Shown: positions 1 through 8,243, numbered from the stretch's first letter. The stretch is 64,000 bases of DNA from Pseudomonadota bacterium (GCA_023412805.1 JAEZRM010000064.1:124001-188000); one strand, 5' to 3'. Translations and numbers: made by a program. Notes: generated by a model from the sequence alone, not told the origin.

Positions 1-2
1 CC

Positions 3-974
3 AAGCTCTCGCAGCCGCTGAACTCGCAGATCCTCGCGGATGATCCCGAGGAAGCCGAGGAAGTGGCCGCGGAAATGGCATCGGACAAGCCCGCGCAGCA
101 GCGTGCGGCGGTTGCGGCCGAGCGCATTGTCGAGCGGATCATCGAGCGGGCACGTGATCGCGAGAAGCTGCCCGGCCGCCGCAAGGGCTACACGCAGAAG
201 GCCTCGGTCGGTGGGCACAAAGTCTACCTCCGCACGGGTGAGTACAACGACGGCCGTCTCGGCGAGATCTTCATCGACATGCACAAGGAAGGCGCCGCCT
301 TCCGCAGCTTGATGAACAATTTCGCCATCGCGATCTCGCTCGGCCTGCAGTACGGCGTGCCGCTCGACGAGTACGTGGATGCCTTCACGTTCACGCGCTT
401 CGAGCCGGCCGGTCTCGTGCAGGGCAACGAGGCCATCAAGAACGCGACCTCGATCCTCGACTACATCTTCCGCGAGCTGGCCGTGTCGTACCTCGAGCGT
501 CATGACCTCGCGCATGTCGATCCGACGCAGATCGTCGGCGCGACGGGCCTTGGTTCGCAAGATACGTCGGAGGAAGAGGATGACGAGGCGCCTGTCGCCC
601 CGCCGCCCGCGCGTTTCGTCAGCAAGGGTCTGCTGCGCGGCGTGCAGGTGCCGAACGTGACCACCATGGTGCGGTCGAGCGCGCCGGCCGCGTCAGTCGG
701 CTCCATGCAGAAGGATGTCGCGACGGCGTTTGCTGGCGGTGGCGCCACGGCGCTCTATCAGCAGCGCACGGTCGAGACGGTGACGCACGTCACGGAAGGC
801 TCGCTCGCGCTCAAGGTCGAGCCGGAGGTCATGTCCACCGCCGACCGCCGCACCGAAGCGCGCCTGCGCGGCTACGAGGGTGAGGACTGCCGCGAGTGCG
901 GAAACTTCACGCTCGTCCGGAACGGCACCTGCCTCAAGTGCGACACTTGCGGCGGGACGAGTGGGTGCAGTTGA
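3..974 (+). CDS. nrdJ: Vitamin B12-dependent (class II) ribonucleotide reductase, C-terminal part
   Basis: The reading frame is open from the left edge, so the start and catalytic barrel lie outside the window and 323 residues remain. The product reduces ribonucleotides to deoxyribonucleotides with adenosylcobalamin. The visible part contains the TSCPD-type domain (GGHKVYLRTGEYNDGRLGEI and the following GVPLDEYVDAF region), an acidic and proline-rich linker (SEEEDDEAPVAPPP), and a C-terminal four-cysteine tail (CRECG, then CLKCDTCGG) expected to act in thiol transfer or metal binding. This tail is typical of long alphaproteobacterial NrdJ proteins. A rho-independent terminator follows the stop closely. 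Identification is confident from the domain order, although the active-site region cannot be seen. Confidence 0.93.
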   Translation, partial: KLSQPLNSQILADDPEEAEEVAAEMASDKPAQQRAAVAAERIVERIIERARDREKLPGRRKGYTQKASVGGHKVYLRTGEYNDGRLGEIFIDMHKEGAAFRSLMNNFAIAISLGLQYGVPLDEYVDAFTFTRFEPAGLVQGNEAIKNATSILDYIFRELAVSYLERHDLAHVDPTQIVGATGLGSQDTSEEEDDEAPVAPPPARFVSKGLLRGVQVPNVTTMVRSSAPAASVGSMQKDVATAFAGGGATALYQQRTVETVTHVTEGSLALKVEPEVMSTADRRTEARLRGYEGEDCRECGNFTLVRNGTCLKCDTCGGTSGCS

Positions 975-1001
975 GGCTCTAGTCTCTGATTGGATTGATA
1001 G

Positions 1002-1037
1002 GGACGGTTGCTAAGAAAGCAGCCGTCCTTATTTATT
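1002..1037 (+). terminator. Rho-independent terminator after nrdJ
   Basis: An 11-bp stem (1002-1012 pairing with 1018-1028, one G-T wobble) closes a 5-base loop and is followed by a T-rich run, TTATTTATT. It lies 28 bases after the nrdJ stop and reaches the stop codon of the opposing gene. Confidence 0.85.
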
Positions 1038-2214
1038 CTATAGGCTCTTTGTCGGGTTGAAGGCGCTTTGGTCTAAACGAAAGGAGCCAATCAAGTGCTT
1101 GTCGCCGATCCGAAAAATGCAGATCTAGATAGGCTTCCTGCTTCCACTGATCGTTGCCGGGTTGATAGGTATGGACATCCCAATTACTTGGATTCGAAGT
1201 TAGGACGAACAGTCCAGGAATATTGATCCAATAGCTCCGAAAGTGTTCTTTGGCGATTGGTACGAGTGGATAGAAATAGTCAGACTTTTGGCTTCTACCG
1301 AAGCAGTCCGCGCGACCGGTGAGTTCCAGTTTACCCTGTGCGGCGCTCTCACGTATTCCGGCAATGAGGCTCAAAGTGTGGGATCGACCTGAGTGGAAGT
1401 CATACCCGAGTGACTCCGCCGCGAGCTCACCGAGTCGAAGGACGTTGAGTGGCTCATGAAAGTCATCGGGCCAGAGTCTAGCTACGTCTGAACGATTGAA
1501 CGCTAAGTCGTAGAATTGTTCTTCGCCTTCAAGTATGGCGATTGCTCGCTCATGCGGATCGTCATGTCCCACTGTGTTCCAATCAATATCGCCGCGCTTG
1601 TTCCAGAAATCAGTGCCGATCCAAGTCCTAGACGTCTGGAAGCTAGCCAGTTTGTCTATCCAATCAATGTCGCGTCCGCTCGCTTGGAGTTCCCCGAGAC
1701 TGAGGGCATCTCGCACGGCGCTATCAATGGCAACAGAGCGCATTTCCCACTCATCGATCTCGGCAAACTGCCGCACTCGCCCATTTAGGTGGAGCGAAAG
1801 TTCACGGAGTGGCATCAGGGTGGCGGCTGGAGGCTGGGTGAGCCGACGTATCTCGCCATTGAGGTGACCAACTTCATCCTCGACTTTTTGCAAGTCGAGC
1901 AGACTCTGCTCGTGCATTCGAGGTGGGATCGCGATCAGATGCACAATGAACAGGACTACGAAAGCCAAGATTACTGTAGCCAATCCCACGGCGACGGCAA
2001 TCGCATCGTCAAACCATGCGCCTTCACTTCCAAAAAAGCGCACGGCAATGACGGCGGCCAACGGAACTAATACGACGCTGGCCACCCCCCAGCCCAAGTG
2101 CTCGCGGACATTGTCGCGAGAGGCCCGATAAGCCTCGCGGAGAACACGTCTCCAGTATGGGTAGATCAAGCGAGCGGAGCGGCGTGTCTCCTTGGCTAAA
2201 TGCGTTTCGGTCAT
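1033..2214 (-). CDS. Hypothetical membrane-anchored coiled-coil protein of atypical composition
   Basis: Not recognised. The 393-residue product has a basic N-terminus, two predicted membrane segments at roughly residues 41-60 (WGVASVVLVPLAAVIAV) and 70-96, then a short heptad-like helix (about 99-126). A long soluble domain of about 260 residues follows and would sit in the cytoplasm if both ends are inside. The ATG at 2214 was chosen because it starts the MTETH segment; a GTG at 2256 would add 14 residues, and neither has a good ribosome binding site. The gene is visibly richer in A and T than its neighbours, with codons such as TTA, AGG and TCT that are otherwise rare here. That suggests horizontal acquisition. 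It lies between two housekeeping genes on the opposite strand and shows no partner genes. Confidence 0.7.
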   Translation of the reverse strand: MTETHLAKETRRSARLIYPYWRRVLREAYRASRDNVREHLGWGVASVVLVPLAAVIAVRFFGSEGAWFDDAIAVAVGLATVILAFVVLFIVHLIAIPPRMHEQSLLDLQKVEDEVGHLNGEIRRLTQPPAATLMPLRELSLHLNGRVRQFAEIDEWEMRSVAIDSAVRDALSLGELQASGRDIDWIDKLASFQTSRTWIGTDFWNKRGDIDWNTVGHDDPHERAIAILEGEEQFYDLAFNRSDVARLWPDDFHEPLNVLRLGELAAESLGYDFHSGRSHTLSLIAGIRESAAQGKLELTGRADCFGRSQKSDYFYPLVPIAKEHFRSYWINIPGLFVLTSNPSNWDVHTYQPGNDQWKQEAYLDLHFSDRRQALDWLLSFRPKRLQPDKEPIE

Positions 2215-2398
2215 ATCAAAAGGCCCAATAAACTGGCGGTGCAGTGTCGCGTGCACGCCCCGCGTCCGGACGGACTATACCAGTGCTCAGCTTGGCACGC
2301 CCACGGCTTACAATAACGGATACCCCTCCGCCCCCATCCGCCCTATAAGCTCGCGTGATCGCCCTGGGCATCCGCCCACCGAACCGAGCCGCTAAGCC

Positions 2399-3970
2399 AT
2401 GACCACCCACCGCTCACTGAGCGACTACGCTCAGGCCATCCTCACGGCGCGCGTCTATGACGTTGCCGAGGAAACCGCCCTCGATCCGCTGCCGCGCCTC
2501 TCCGAACGGCTCGGCCGCAGCGCGCTCCTCAAGCGCGAGGATCTGCAGCCGGTCTTCAGCTTCAAGATTCGCGGCGCCTACAACAAGATCGTGCGGCTCT
2601 CCGAGGACGCGCGCAAACGCGGCGTGATCTGCGCCTCGGCCGGCAATCACGCACAGGGCGTGGCGCTGGCGGCGCAGAAGCTCGGAATCAAGGCGACGAT
2701 CGTCATGCCGCTGACGACGCCGGCCATCAAGGTCGAGGCCGTGCGGCGCTTGGGCGGCAATGCCGTCCTGCACGGTGATGCTTTCGACGAGGCCTATGCC
2801 AAGGCGCGCGAGCTGGAAAAAGCCGAGGGCCTGACGTTCGTGCATCCCTTCGACGATCCGGACGTGATCGCGGGGCAGGGCACAGTCGGTCTCGAAATCC
2901 TGCGCCAGCATCCTGATCCGATCGAAGCGATCTTCGTGCCGATCGGCGGTGGCGGGCTCGCGGCGGGCGTGGCAGCGTTCGTAAAGTTCCTGAGCCCCAC
3001 GACCAAGGTCATCGGCGTCGAGCCCGTGGATGCCGCGAGCATGGCGGCCGCGCTCAAGCAGAAGCAGATCGTGACGCTCGATCAGGTGGATCTGTTCGCC
3101 GACGGGGTCGCCGTGCGGCGCGCGGGTGAGGAAACCTATCGCCTGTGCAGCTCCCTGCTCGACGAGATCATCACCGTCGATATCGACGGAATGTGCGCGG
3201 CCATCAAGGACATCTTCGACGATACGCGCGCGGTTGCCGAGCCGTCGGGCGCGTTGAGCCTCGCCGGCCTCAAGATCTACGCCGAGCGCCAAAAGGCGGG
3301 TGGGGGCGGCGATACGGGCGCGCTGATCGCGGTGAACAGCGGGGCAAACCTGAATTTCGATCGCCTACGCACGATCGCCGATCGCGCCGAGGTCGGCGAG
3401 CATCGCGAGGCCCTGCTGGCGGTGACGCTCCCAGAGCGGCCGGGTGCGTATCGCGGGTTCATCCGCACGCTCCAGGGGCGCGGCATCACAGAATTCAACT
3501 ATCGCTATGCGGACGCCTCGACGCCCGCGCAGATCTTCGCCGGGATCGCACTCCATCGCGGTGAAGCCGAGAAGAACGAGCTGATCGCGCGCCTCAAGTC
3601 CGAGGGCTATCCCGTGCTCGACATGAGCGACAACGAGATGGCGAAGGAGCACGTGCGCTACATGGTCGGCGGGCGCGCGCCGGGCCTGACGGACGAGCTC
3701 ATCTACCGCTTCGAGTTTCCCGAGCGGCCGGGCGCGCTGCTGAGGTTCCTCGAGAGCCTGGCGCCGGAGTGGAACATCTCGCTTTTCCACTACCGCAATC
3801 ATGGCGCGGACTACGGGCGCATTCTGGCCGGTATCCAGGTGGCGCCCGAGGCTCGTGGACAGCTCGCCGCGCGGCTCGATGCGCTCGGCTATCCCTACTG
3901 GGATGAGACGGGAAATCCGGCCTACCGCTTGTTTCTTTCGGGCGACTACGAGTGCGCCGGCGGGGCCTGA
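2399..3970 (+). CDS. ilvA: Threonine ammonia-lyase, biosynthetic (threonine dehydratase)
   Basis: A PLP enzyme that deaminates threonine to 2-oxobutyrate, the first step toward isoleucine. The PLP lysine is seen in SFKIRGAYN (Lys56), the phosphate-binding glycine loop in PIGGGGLAAG, and a second PLP contact region in AVNSGANLNF. After about residue 335 there are two ACT-like regulatory domains, each opening with a (L/F)PERPGA motif. This gives 523 residues, the size of the feedback-regulated biosynthetic form; the catabolic form is much shorter. The ATG at 2399 follows a gap of about 185 bases that separates it from the divergent hypothetical gene, so its promoter should lie there. No other isoleucine gene is adjacent. 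Confidence 0.95.
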   Translation: MTTHRSLSDYAQAILTARVYDVAEETALDPLPRLSERLGRSALLKREDLQPVFSFKIRGAYNKIVRLSEDARKRGVICASAGNHAQGVALAAQKLGIKATIVMPLTTPAIKVEAVRRLGGNAVLHGDAFDEAYAKARELEKAEGLTFVHPFDDPDVIAGQGTVGLEILRQHPDPIEAIFVPIGGGGLAAGVAAFVKFLSPTTKVIGVEPVDAASMAAALKQKQIVTLDQVDLFADGVAVRRAGEETYRLCSSLLDEIITVDIDGMCAAIKDIFDDTRAVAEPSGALSLAGLKIYAERQKAGGGGDTGALIAVNSGANLNFDRLRTIADRAEVGEHREALLAVTLPERPGAYRGFIRTLQGRGITEFNYRYADASTPAQIFAGIALHRGEAEKNELIARLKSEGYPVLDMSDNEMAKEHVRYMVGGRAPGLTDELIYRFEFPERPGALLRFLESLAPEWNISLFHYRNHGADYGRILAGIQVAPEARGQLAARLDALGYPYWDETGNPAYRLFLSGDYECAGGA

Positions 3971-4060
3971 TGCACGAGCGGTGGCAGCGATCGCGCCGCC
4001 GCCCCGCGACCCTGCGCGCTTTCGCCGCCTTTGCGGCCTTCAGAGGGCCATCACGCTTTC

Positions 4061-4089
4061 TTGACACCCCCAGGGGGCCTATCTATGGT
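4061..4089 (+). promoter_or_regulatory. Sigma-70 type promoter of the F0 ATP synthase operon
   Basis: A perfect -35 hexamer TTGACA (4061-4066) is followed after exactly 17 bases by TATGGT (4084-4089), a four-of-six match to the -10 consensus. It lies about 60 bases before atpI, in the ilvA-atpI gap, and is the strongest promoter-like match noticed in the window. Confidence 0.65.
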
Positions 4090-4149
4090 CCCCCCGCGCA
4101 GTTGGAAGCGGCCGCGCCCCGGTCCTCGGGGCGTGTCGGGGCAGCCATC

Positions 4150-4536
4150 ATGTCGATCGACGGCAGCAAGCAACCCGATCCGAAAGGCGAGATTTCGCCG
4201 GACGATCGTGAGGCTCTGAGGCGGCGATCGGAGGCGATCGGCGAGCGTCTCGGCTCGGTCAATCGCGAGCGCGACGCGGCACGGCGGCCATCGAGGCCCT
4301 CGGCTGCAGGGCGCGGGTTGCGGGCTTCCGCTGAGTTGATCGGCGGCATCGTGGCCGGCGGTCTGATCGGTTGGTATCTGGACAAGTGGCTCGGCACTGA
4401 AAAGCCGGTCATGTTTGTCCTGTTCTTTTTGCTGGGCGCTGCCGCGGGCATCCTGAACGTCATCAGGGTCGCGATGCGCGAGAAGACGCCGCCGGCGCCG
4501 TCCGTTCCGGACGACGACGAGGACGAGAACAGGTAA
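4150..4536 (+). CDS. atpI: ATP synthase subunit I (AtpI)
   Basis: A small membrane protein of 128 residues that assists assembly of the c-ring of F0F1 ATP synthase. It has a charged, disordered N-terminus followed by two membrane helices: ASAELIGGIVAGGLIGWYLD (about residues 60-80) and a segment around PVMFVLFFLLGAAAGILNVI. This matches the AtpI family of alphaproteobacteria. The frame is open further upstream to about 3952, but the ATG at 4150 gives a normal-length protein and lies downstream of the TTGACA promoter, so it is preferred. It ends 13 bases before atpB and heads the F0 operon. Confidence 0.88.
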   Translation: MSIDGSKQPDPKGEISPDDREALRRRSEAIGERLGSVNRERDAARRPSRPSAAGRGLRASAELIGGIVAGGLIGWYLDKWLGTEKPVMFVLFFLLGAAAGILNVIRVAMREKTPPAPSVPDDDEDENR

Positions 4537-4549
4537 GGGGCACGGGCAC

Positions 4550-5314
4550 GTGGCTGCTGGCGCTGACGGGGTACATAGTCCAATCGCGCAGTTCGAGATC
4601 AAGGATCTCGTTCCGCTGAGGCTCTTCGGCTTCGATACGTCCTTCACGAACTCCGCGTTGTTCATGGTCATCGCGGTGGGACTGATTTCGTCCTTCCTGA
4701 TCATGTCAATGCGCGGGCGCTCGCTCGTGCCGACGCGGATGCAGTCGATCGCGGAACTGCTCTACGAGTTCGTCGCCAATACGGTGCGCGAGAACGTCGG
4801 CCAGGAAGGCATGAAGTTCTTCCCGCTGGTCTTCTCGCTGTTCATGTTCGTGCTGATCTGCAACATGGTCGGCTTGGTGCCGGGCACGTTCACAGTCACG
4901 AGTCACATTGTGGTGACGGCGGCGCTTGCACTCCTCGTGATCGGGATTGTGATCGTCTATGGCGTTGCAACGCAGGGCGTGCACTTCCTCAAGCTCTTCG
5001 TACCCGATGTGCCACCGGCTCTGCTGCCGCTGATGGTGCCGATCGAGGTCATCTCATTCCTGTCGCGCCCGCTGAGCCTCTCGGTCCGTCTTTTCGCCAA
5101 CATGCTGGCGGGGCACATCGCGCTCAAGATCTTCGCGGGCTTCGTCGGCTCGCTGCTCGCGGCCGGTGTGTGGGGCATCATCTCGCCGCTGGCTCTCTTC
5201 GGAACCATTGCGCTGACTGCGCTCGAAGTGCTGGTCGCCGTCCTGCAGGCCTACGTCTTCGCGGTGCTGACTTGCGTCTATCTCAACGACGCGGTGCACG
5301 GAGCCCACCACTAA
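4550..5314 (+). CDS. atpB: F0 ATP synthase subunit a
   Basis: Subunit a (254 residues) forms the two proton half-channels against the c-ring in the inner membrane. The hallmark region RPLSLSVRLFANMLAGH contains the essential arginine, and several hydrophobic helices surround it. The start is a GTG at 4550, preceded by AAGGGG about 10 bases upstream that overlaps the stop of atpI. Order and spacing (atpI-atpB-atpE-atpF'-atpF) are the usual alphaproteobacterial F0 arrangement, with the F1 genes elsewhere on the chromosome. Confidence 0.97.
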   Translation: MAAGADGVHSPIAQFEIKDLVPLRLFGFDTSFTNSALFMVIAVGLISSFLIMSMRGRSLVPTRMQSIAELLYEFVANTVRENVGQEGMKFFPLVFSLFMFVLICNMVGLVPGTFTVTSHIVVTAALALLVIGIVIVYGVATQGVHFLKLFVPDVPPALLPLMVPIEVISFLSRPLSLSVRLFANMLAGHIALKIFAGFVGSLLAAGVWGIISPLALFGTIALTALEVLVAVLQAYVFAVLTCVYLNDAVHGAHH

Positions 5315-5372
5315 CGGGCTCACAGCATCAACCCAATCCACCTACACAGTCGATCAACCCAGGGAGATCATC

Positions 5373-5600
5373 ATGGATCCAGTGGCAGCAAAGTACATCG
5401 GTGCGGGCATCGCTTGCCTCGGTATGGCGGGCGCCGGCATCGGCCTCGGCAACCTGTTCGGCCAGTTCCTTTCGGGCGCGCTGCGCAACCCGTCGGCGGC
5501 TGACGGCCAGCGCGGCACGCTGCTCCTCGGCTTCGCGCTGACGGAAGCGCTCGGCATCTTCTCGCTGCTCATCGCGCTTCTCCTCCTCTTCGTGGTCTGA
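5373..5600 (+). CDS. atpE: F0 ATP synthase subunit c
   Basis: A 75-residue hairpin proteolipid that forms the rotating ring. Helix 1 is glycine-rich (AGIACLGMAGAGIGLGNLFG), the polar loop carries Arg38-Asn39-Pro40, and helix 2 contains the proton-carrying glutamate Glu58 (ALTEALGIF). No extra polar residues of the sodium-binding type are seen next to Glu58, so proton coupling is expected. A good ribosome binding site, AGGGAGA, lies just before the ATG. High expression is expected because the c subunit is needed in many copies. Confidence 0.97.
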   Translation: MDPVAAKYIGAGIACLGMAGAGIGLGNLFGQFLSGALRNPSAADGQRGTLLLGFALTEALGIFSLLIALLLLFVV

Positions 5601-5704
5601 TCGTCATCGATCAGGTTGCGGGTTGAGACGCGGCGACTTCGTGTCGCCGCACCGCGTATCCGGGCATCGGTCGAGGCCGATGCCGAACTGACGGCAGGGG
5701 CGCA

Positions 5705-6265
5705 ATGTCCATGTTGCTTCTCGGGGCGGTCGCAGTGACGACCGGCGAATTCATTCCGAGCGCGGCCGCGCCGGATGTGTTTCCGCCGTTCGATCCTTCG
5801 ACGTTCGCCAAACAGCTCTTCTGGCTCGCGCTGAGCTTCGGGGCGCTCTACTTCCTGATGGCCCGGGTCGCATTGCCGCGCATCGGCGAGGTGATCGAGG
5901 AGCGCCGCGATCGTATCCAGCGCGATCTCGACGAGGCGGCGCGCCTCAAGGCTGAGACGGACGCGGCACTCAAGGCCTACGAGCAGTCGCTCGCGGATGC
6001 GCGCGGCAAGGCACAGGGTCTCGCCAAGGAAACCCGCGACAAGCTTACAGCCGAGACCGACGCCGAGCGCCATCGTGTCGAAGGTGAGCTCAACGCGAAG
6101 CTCGCCGAAACCGAGAAGCGCATCGCGGAGACGAAATCGCGGGCGCTTGCGAGCGTCGACGAGATCGCAGCCAGCACGGCGACCGATATCGTGTCGCTGC
6201 TGACTGGCAAGGGTGTCACGGTCGACGAAGTCCGCCAGACGCTTGCCAAGGTCAAGTCGGGCTGA
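5705..6265 (+). CDS. atpF': F0 ATP synthase subunit b'
   Basis: One of two b-type stator subunits (186 residues). The N-terminus carries a hydrophobic lead, then one membrane helix at about residues 33-55 (FAKQLFWLALSFGALYFL). A long charged helix rich in Ala, Glu, Lys and Arg follows and would form the peripheral stalk as a heterodimer with the next gene product. The MP(R)IGEVIEERRDRI-like region after the helix is typical of b'. Paired b and b' genes occur in alphaproteobacteria, cyanobacteria and chloroplasts. The gene lies about 100 bases after atpE and 24 bases before atpF. Confidence 0.93.
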   Translation: MSMLLLGAVAVTTGEFIPSAAAPDVFPPFDPSTFAKQLFWLALSFGALYFLMARVALPRIGEVIEERRDRIQRDLDEAARLKAETDAALKAYEQSLADARGKAQGLAKETRDKLTAETDAERHRVEGELNAKLAETEKRIAETKSRALASVDEIAASTATDIVSLLTGKGVTVDEVRQTLAKVKSG

Positions 6266-6289
6266 GGCAGAAACCGGGGAAGCAGCTAG

Positions 6290-6775
6290 ATGTTCTTTTC
6301 GCCTGATTTCTGGGTCGCGGTATCGTTCCTGATCTTCATCGGCATCCTCGTCAAGATGGGCGTGCCGTCGCTGATCACGAAGGCGCTCGACGACCGCGCC
6401 GATGCCGTACGCAAGGAGCTCGATCAGGCGCGCCGCCTGCGCGAGGAAGCGCAGGATCTGCTCGCGGACTACCAGCGCAAGCAGCGCGCCGCCGACGAGG
6501 AGGCGAAGGCCATCATCGAGCAGGCACGCCGCGAGGCCGAGACGATGAAGGCCGAGAGCGCGAAGAGCCTCAAGGAGCAGCTCGAGCGTCGCACGCGCCT
6601 CGCCGAGGAGAAGATCGCGCGCGCTGAGGCTCAGGCTGTCAGCGAAGTGCGGGCCGCAGCTGTCGATGTTGCGATGTCGGCGGCGGAGAGCCTCATCGGC
6701 GACAAGCTCAAGGGCGATGGCGGCGCTGACCTGCTGAACCGCTCGATTCGCGATCTCAAGGGTAAGCTGAACTGA
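6290..6775 (+). CDS. atpF: F0 ATP synthase subunit b
   Basis: The second b-type stator subunit (161 residues), with a single N-terminal membrane helix (FWVAVSFLIFIGILVKMG, about residues 6-24) followed by a continuous amphipathic helix with many Arg, Glu and Ala residues. It should pair with b' and reach up to the delta subunit of F1. It is the last gene of the operon, and a strong terminator starts 33 bases after its stop. Confidence 0.94.
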   Translation: MFFSPDFWVAVSFLIFIGILVKMGVPSLITKALDDRADAVRKELDQARRLREEAQDLLADYQRKQRAADEEAKAIIEQARREAETMKAESAKSLKEQLERRTRLAEEKIARAEAQAVSEVRAAAVDVAMSAAESLIGDKLKGDGGADLLNRSIRDLKGKLN

Positions 6776-6808
6776 GACTTGGCTCAGACGCCGTGTCAGA
6801 ACGAATTC

Positions 6809-6839
6809 GGGGCGCCCATCGGGCGCCCCGTTTGCTTTT
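6809..6839 (+). terminator. Rho-independent terminator of the F0 operon
   Basis: A perfect 9-bp GC stem (GGGGCGCCC at 6809-6817 pairing with 6821-6829) with a 3-base loop, followed by GTTTGCTTTT. It sits directly after atpF and before the repeat region. Confidence 0.9.
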
Positions 6840-6842
6840 GGG

Positions 6843-7008
6843 CTAAAGCGTCGGACCTTAAATGCGACCCACGCCTGTGCCGATCTCAAAGTCGCATTTA
6901 AGGTCCAAAGACGCTTTAGAGGCATAGTATTCTAAAGCAACTTTGGACTTGAAATTCACTCCCCGCGCAGTCGCGAACTGAGGTGAATTTCAAGTCCGTT
7001 GCTTTAGA
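6843..7008. repeat. Two tandem palindromic modules of one repeat family
   Basis: Two inverted repeats lie side by side. Module 1 spans 6843-6919, with arms 6843-6868 and 6891-6919. Module 2 spans 6931-7008, with arms 6931-6959 and 6983-7008. Within each module the arms are exactly complementary apart from a TTT present only in the inner arm (right arm of module 1, left arm of module 2). The two modules share the outer end CTAAAGC, the core GGAC(C/T)T and an AAAT block. They differ at other positions in a paired way: GT in one arm of module 1 is AA in module 2, with matching changes in the partner arm. The layout resembles REP/BIME or small MITE-like elements. The last bases overlap the stop codon of the following minus-strand gene. 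No other copy was noticed in the window. Confidence 0.85.
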
Positions 7009-7297
7009 CGCGGCAGGGGCGGCCGACGAACCGGCAGGTCGTCCGCTTGCCGGACCTCCAGCAGATGTCGCGTGACGCGCGTGCGCGGCTCACCGAGGCA
7101 TATCGAGCGCCGAGCCGGCGCGAGACACTCGTCCGCCAGGCGTTGCGGGCGCTGACGCGCGCACCAATGGCCGTGATCGAGGTTTTGCCCGTGGCGGACA
7201 CGACCGCACGTGAGCACGCCTGTGCATTGGCGGCGCTGCTTGCCGAGATGGCCATCGCGAGCGCCGCAGTGGCGCCGAATGCGAACTTCCTGATCAT
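7004..7297 (-). CDS. Small secreted cysteine-containing hypothetical protein
   Basis: Not assigned to a family. The 97-residue product starts at an ATG (7297) with a good GGGAGA ribosome binding site and has a clear signal peptide (MIRKFAFGATAALAMAISA, probable cleavage after ANA near residue 25). The mature part of about 72 residues is strongly basic with many Ser and Arg and four cysteines, the last two in RTTCRFVGRPC. It is probably periplasmic or secreted, perhaps with disulfides. Its TAA stop is supplied by the outer end of the palindromic repeat, so the repeat may have set the present C-terminus. It is monocistronic, with hisN about 130 bases upstream on the same strand. Confidence 0.65.
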   Translation of the reverse strand: MIRKFAFGATAALAMAISASSAANAQACSRAVVSATGKTSITAIGARVSARNAWRTSVSRRLGARYASVSRARASRDICWRSGKRTTCRFVGRPCRV

Positions 7298-7427
7298 GAG
7301 CGTTCTCCCTCGCTGATCCACTGTCGATAAGCCGCAAGGAAACACTCAGAACGCGCGAAATCTTGGCCCTGCGATGAAAGCGCATTCATCCGTTTGAGAG
7401 GCACAGAGGAATGCGCAATGGCGTCGT

Positions 7428-8243
7428 TCAGCGGCTCAAAATTTTAAGCACCTGCTCGTGGAGCGCTGGATCACCGGCCGCAACGATGCGGCCGCCGTTG
7501 ATGGCAGGCTCGCCCTCCCATGTGGTGATACGCCCGCCGGCTCGTTCGATGATCGGAATGAGCGCGGCGACGTCGTGAGGCTTGAGACCGGTCTCGATGA
7601 GCAGATCGGTGTGGCCACCAGCGAGCAGGCAGTAGCCGTAGCAGTCGCCGCCGTAACGGGTCAGGCGTGCGCACCCTGCGATCTCGAAGAACTTCTTGCG
7701 GTCCTCCTCGCCAATGAGGTTCGGACTGGTGGTCGTCAGAATGGCGTGCTGGAGCTTGGGGCAGGGGCGCGTGCGGACGCGGCGCGTGCGCCCGTCCGCC
7801 GTGCGCCAGTGTGTTGCCGAGCGGCTCGTCCACACACGCTCACCAGTGAAGGGCTGGTTCATCAAGCCGAGGAGCGGGGTTTCGTCGTCGAGCAGACCGA
7901 TGAGCGTACCCCAGAGAGGGCTGCCGGTGATGAACGCCTTGGTGCCGTCGATCGGGTCGATGAGCCAGCGCAGGGTGCTGGAGCCGTCGCCTGAGCGGCT
8001 GCCATGTTCCTCTCCGACGACACTATGAGAGGGGTGGTTGCTCTGCAGATAGCGATTGATCACGCGCTCGGCGTCACGGTCGGCCGCAGTGACGGGATCG
8101 AACCCGAGCGCGCTCCCTTTGTCCTCTACGGCTATAGGCCGGCGGAAGCGGCGCAGAATAACGGCGCCGGAAAGGTCGGCAAGCGTGTGTGCGGTTTCGA
8201 GCAGCGTGGCGAAGGTGGGGGCAGGCGACTTCATGGATGGCAT
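7428..8243 (-). CDS. hisN: Histidinol-phosphatase, inositol monophosphatase family
   Basis: A Mg-dependent phosphatase of the IMPase fold, 271 residues. Metal-binding motifs are present in order: GEEHG, DPIDGTKAF (the DPxDGT signature) and KPHDVAALIPIIERAGG near the C-terminus. The aromatic-rich CYGYCLLAGG stretch fits the HisN subgroup that hydrolyses histidinol phosphate in histidine synthesis better than it fits inositol phosphatases. Starts at 8246 (GTG), 8243 (ATG) and 8234 (ATG) are all possible, and no clear ribosome binding site decides between them. No other histidine gene is adjacent. A general IMPase-like role remains the alternative. Confidence 0.85.
   Translation of the reverse strand: MPSMKSPAPTFATLLETAHTLADLSGAVILRRFRRPIAVEDKGSALGFDPVTAADRDAERVINRYLQSNHPSHSVVGEEHGSRSGDGSSTLRWLIDPIDGTKAFITGSPLWGTLIGLLDDETPLLGLMNQPFTGERVWTSRSATHWRTADGRTRRVRTRPCPKLQHAILTTTSPNLIGEEDRKKFFEIAGCARLTRYGGDCYGYCLLAGGHTDLLIETGLKPHDVAALIPIIERAGGRITTWEGEPAINGGRIVAAGDPALHEQVLKILSR

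Noticed and set aside
3952..4149. Possible 66-residue N-terminal extension of AtpI
   Set aside because: It overlaps the ilvA end, and the TTGACA promoter falls inside it. The ATG at 4150 gives normal AtpI length.
5354..6925. Long minus-strand frame (about 520 codons) across the ATP synthase genes
   Set aside because: Antisense to well-identified F0 genes, rich in Arg, Leu and His, with no domain; a by-product of high GC.
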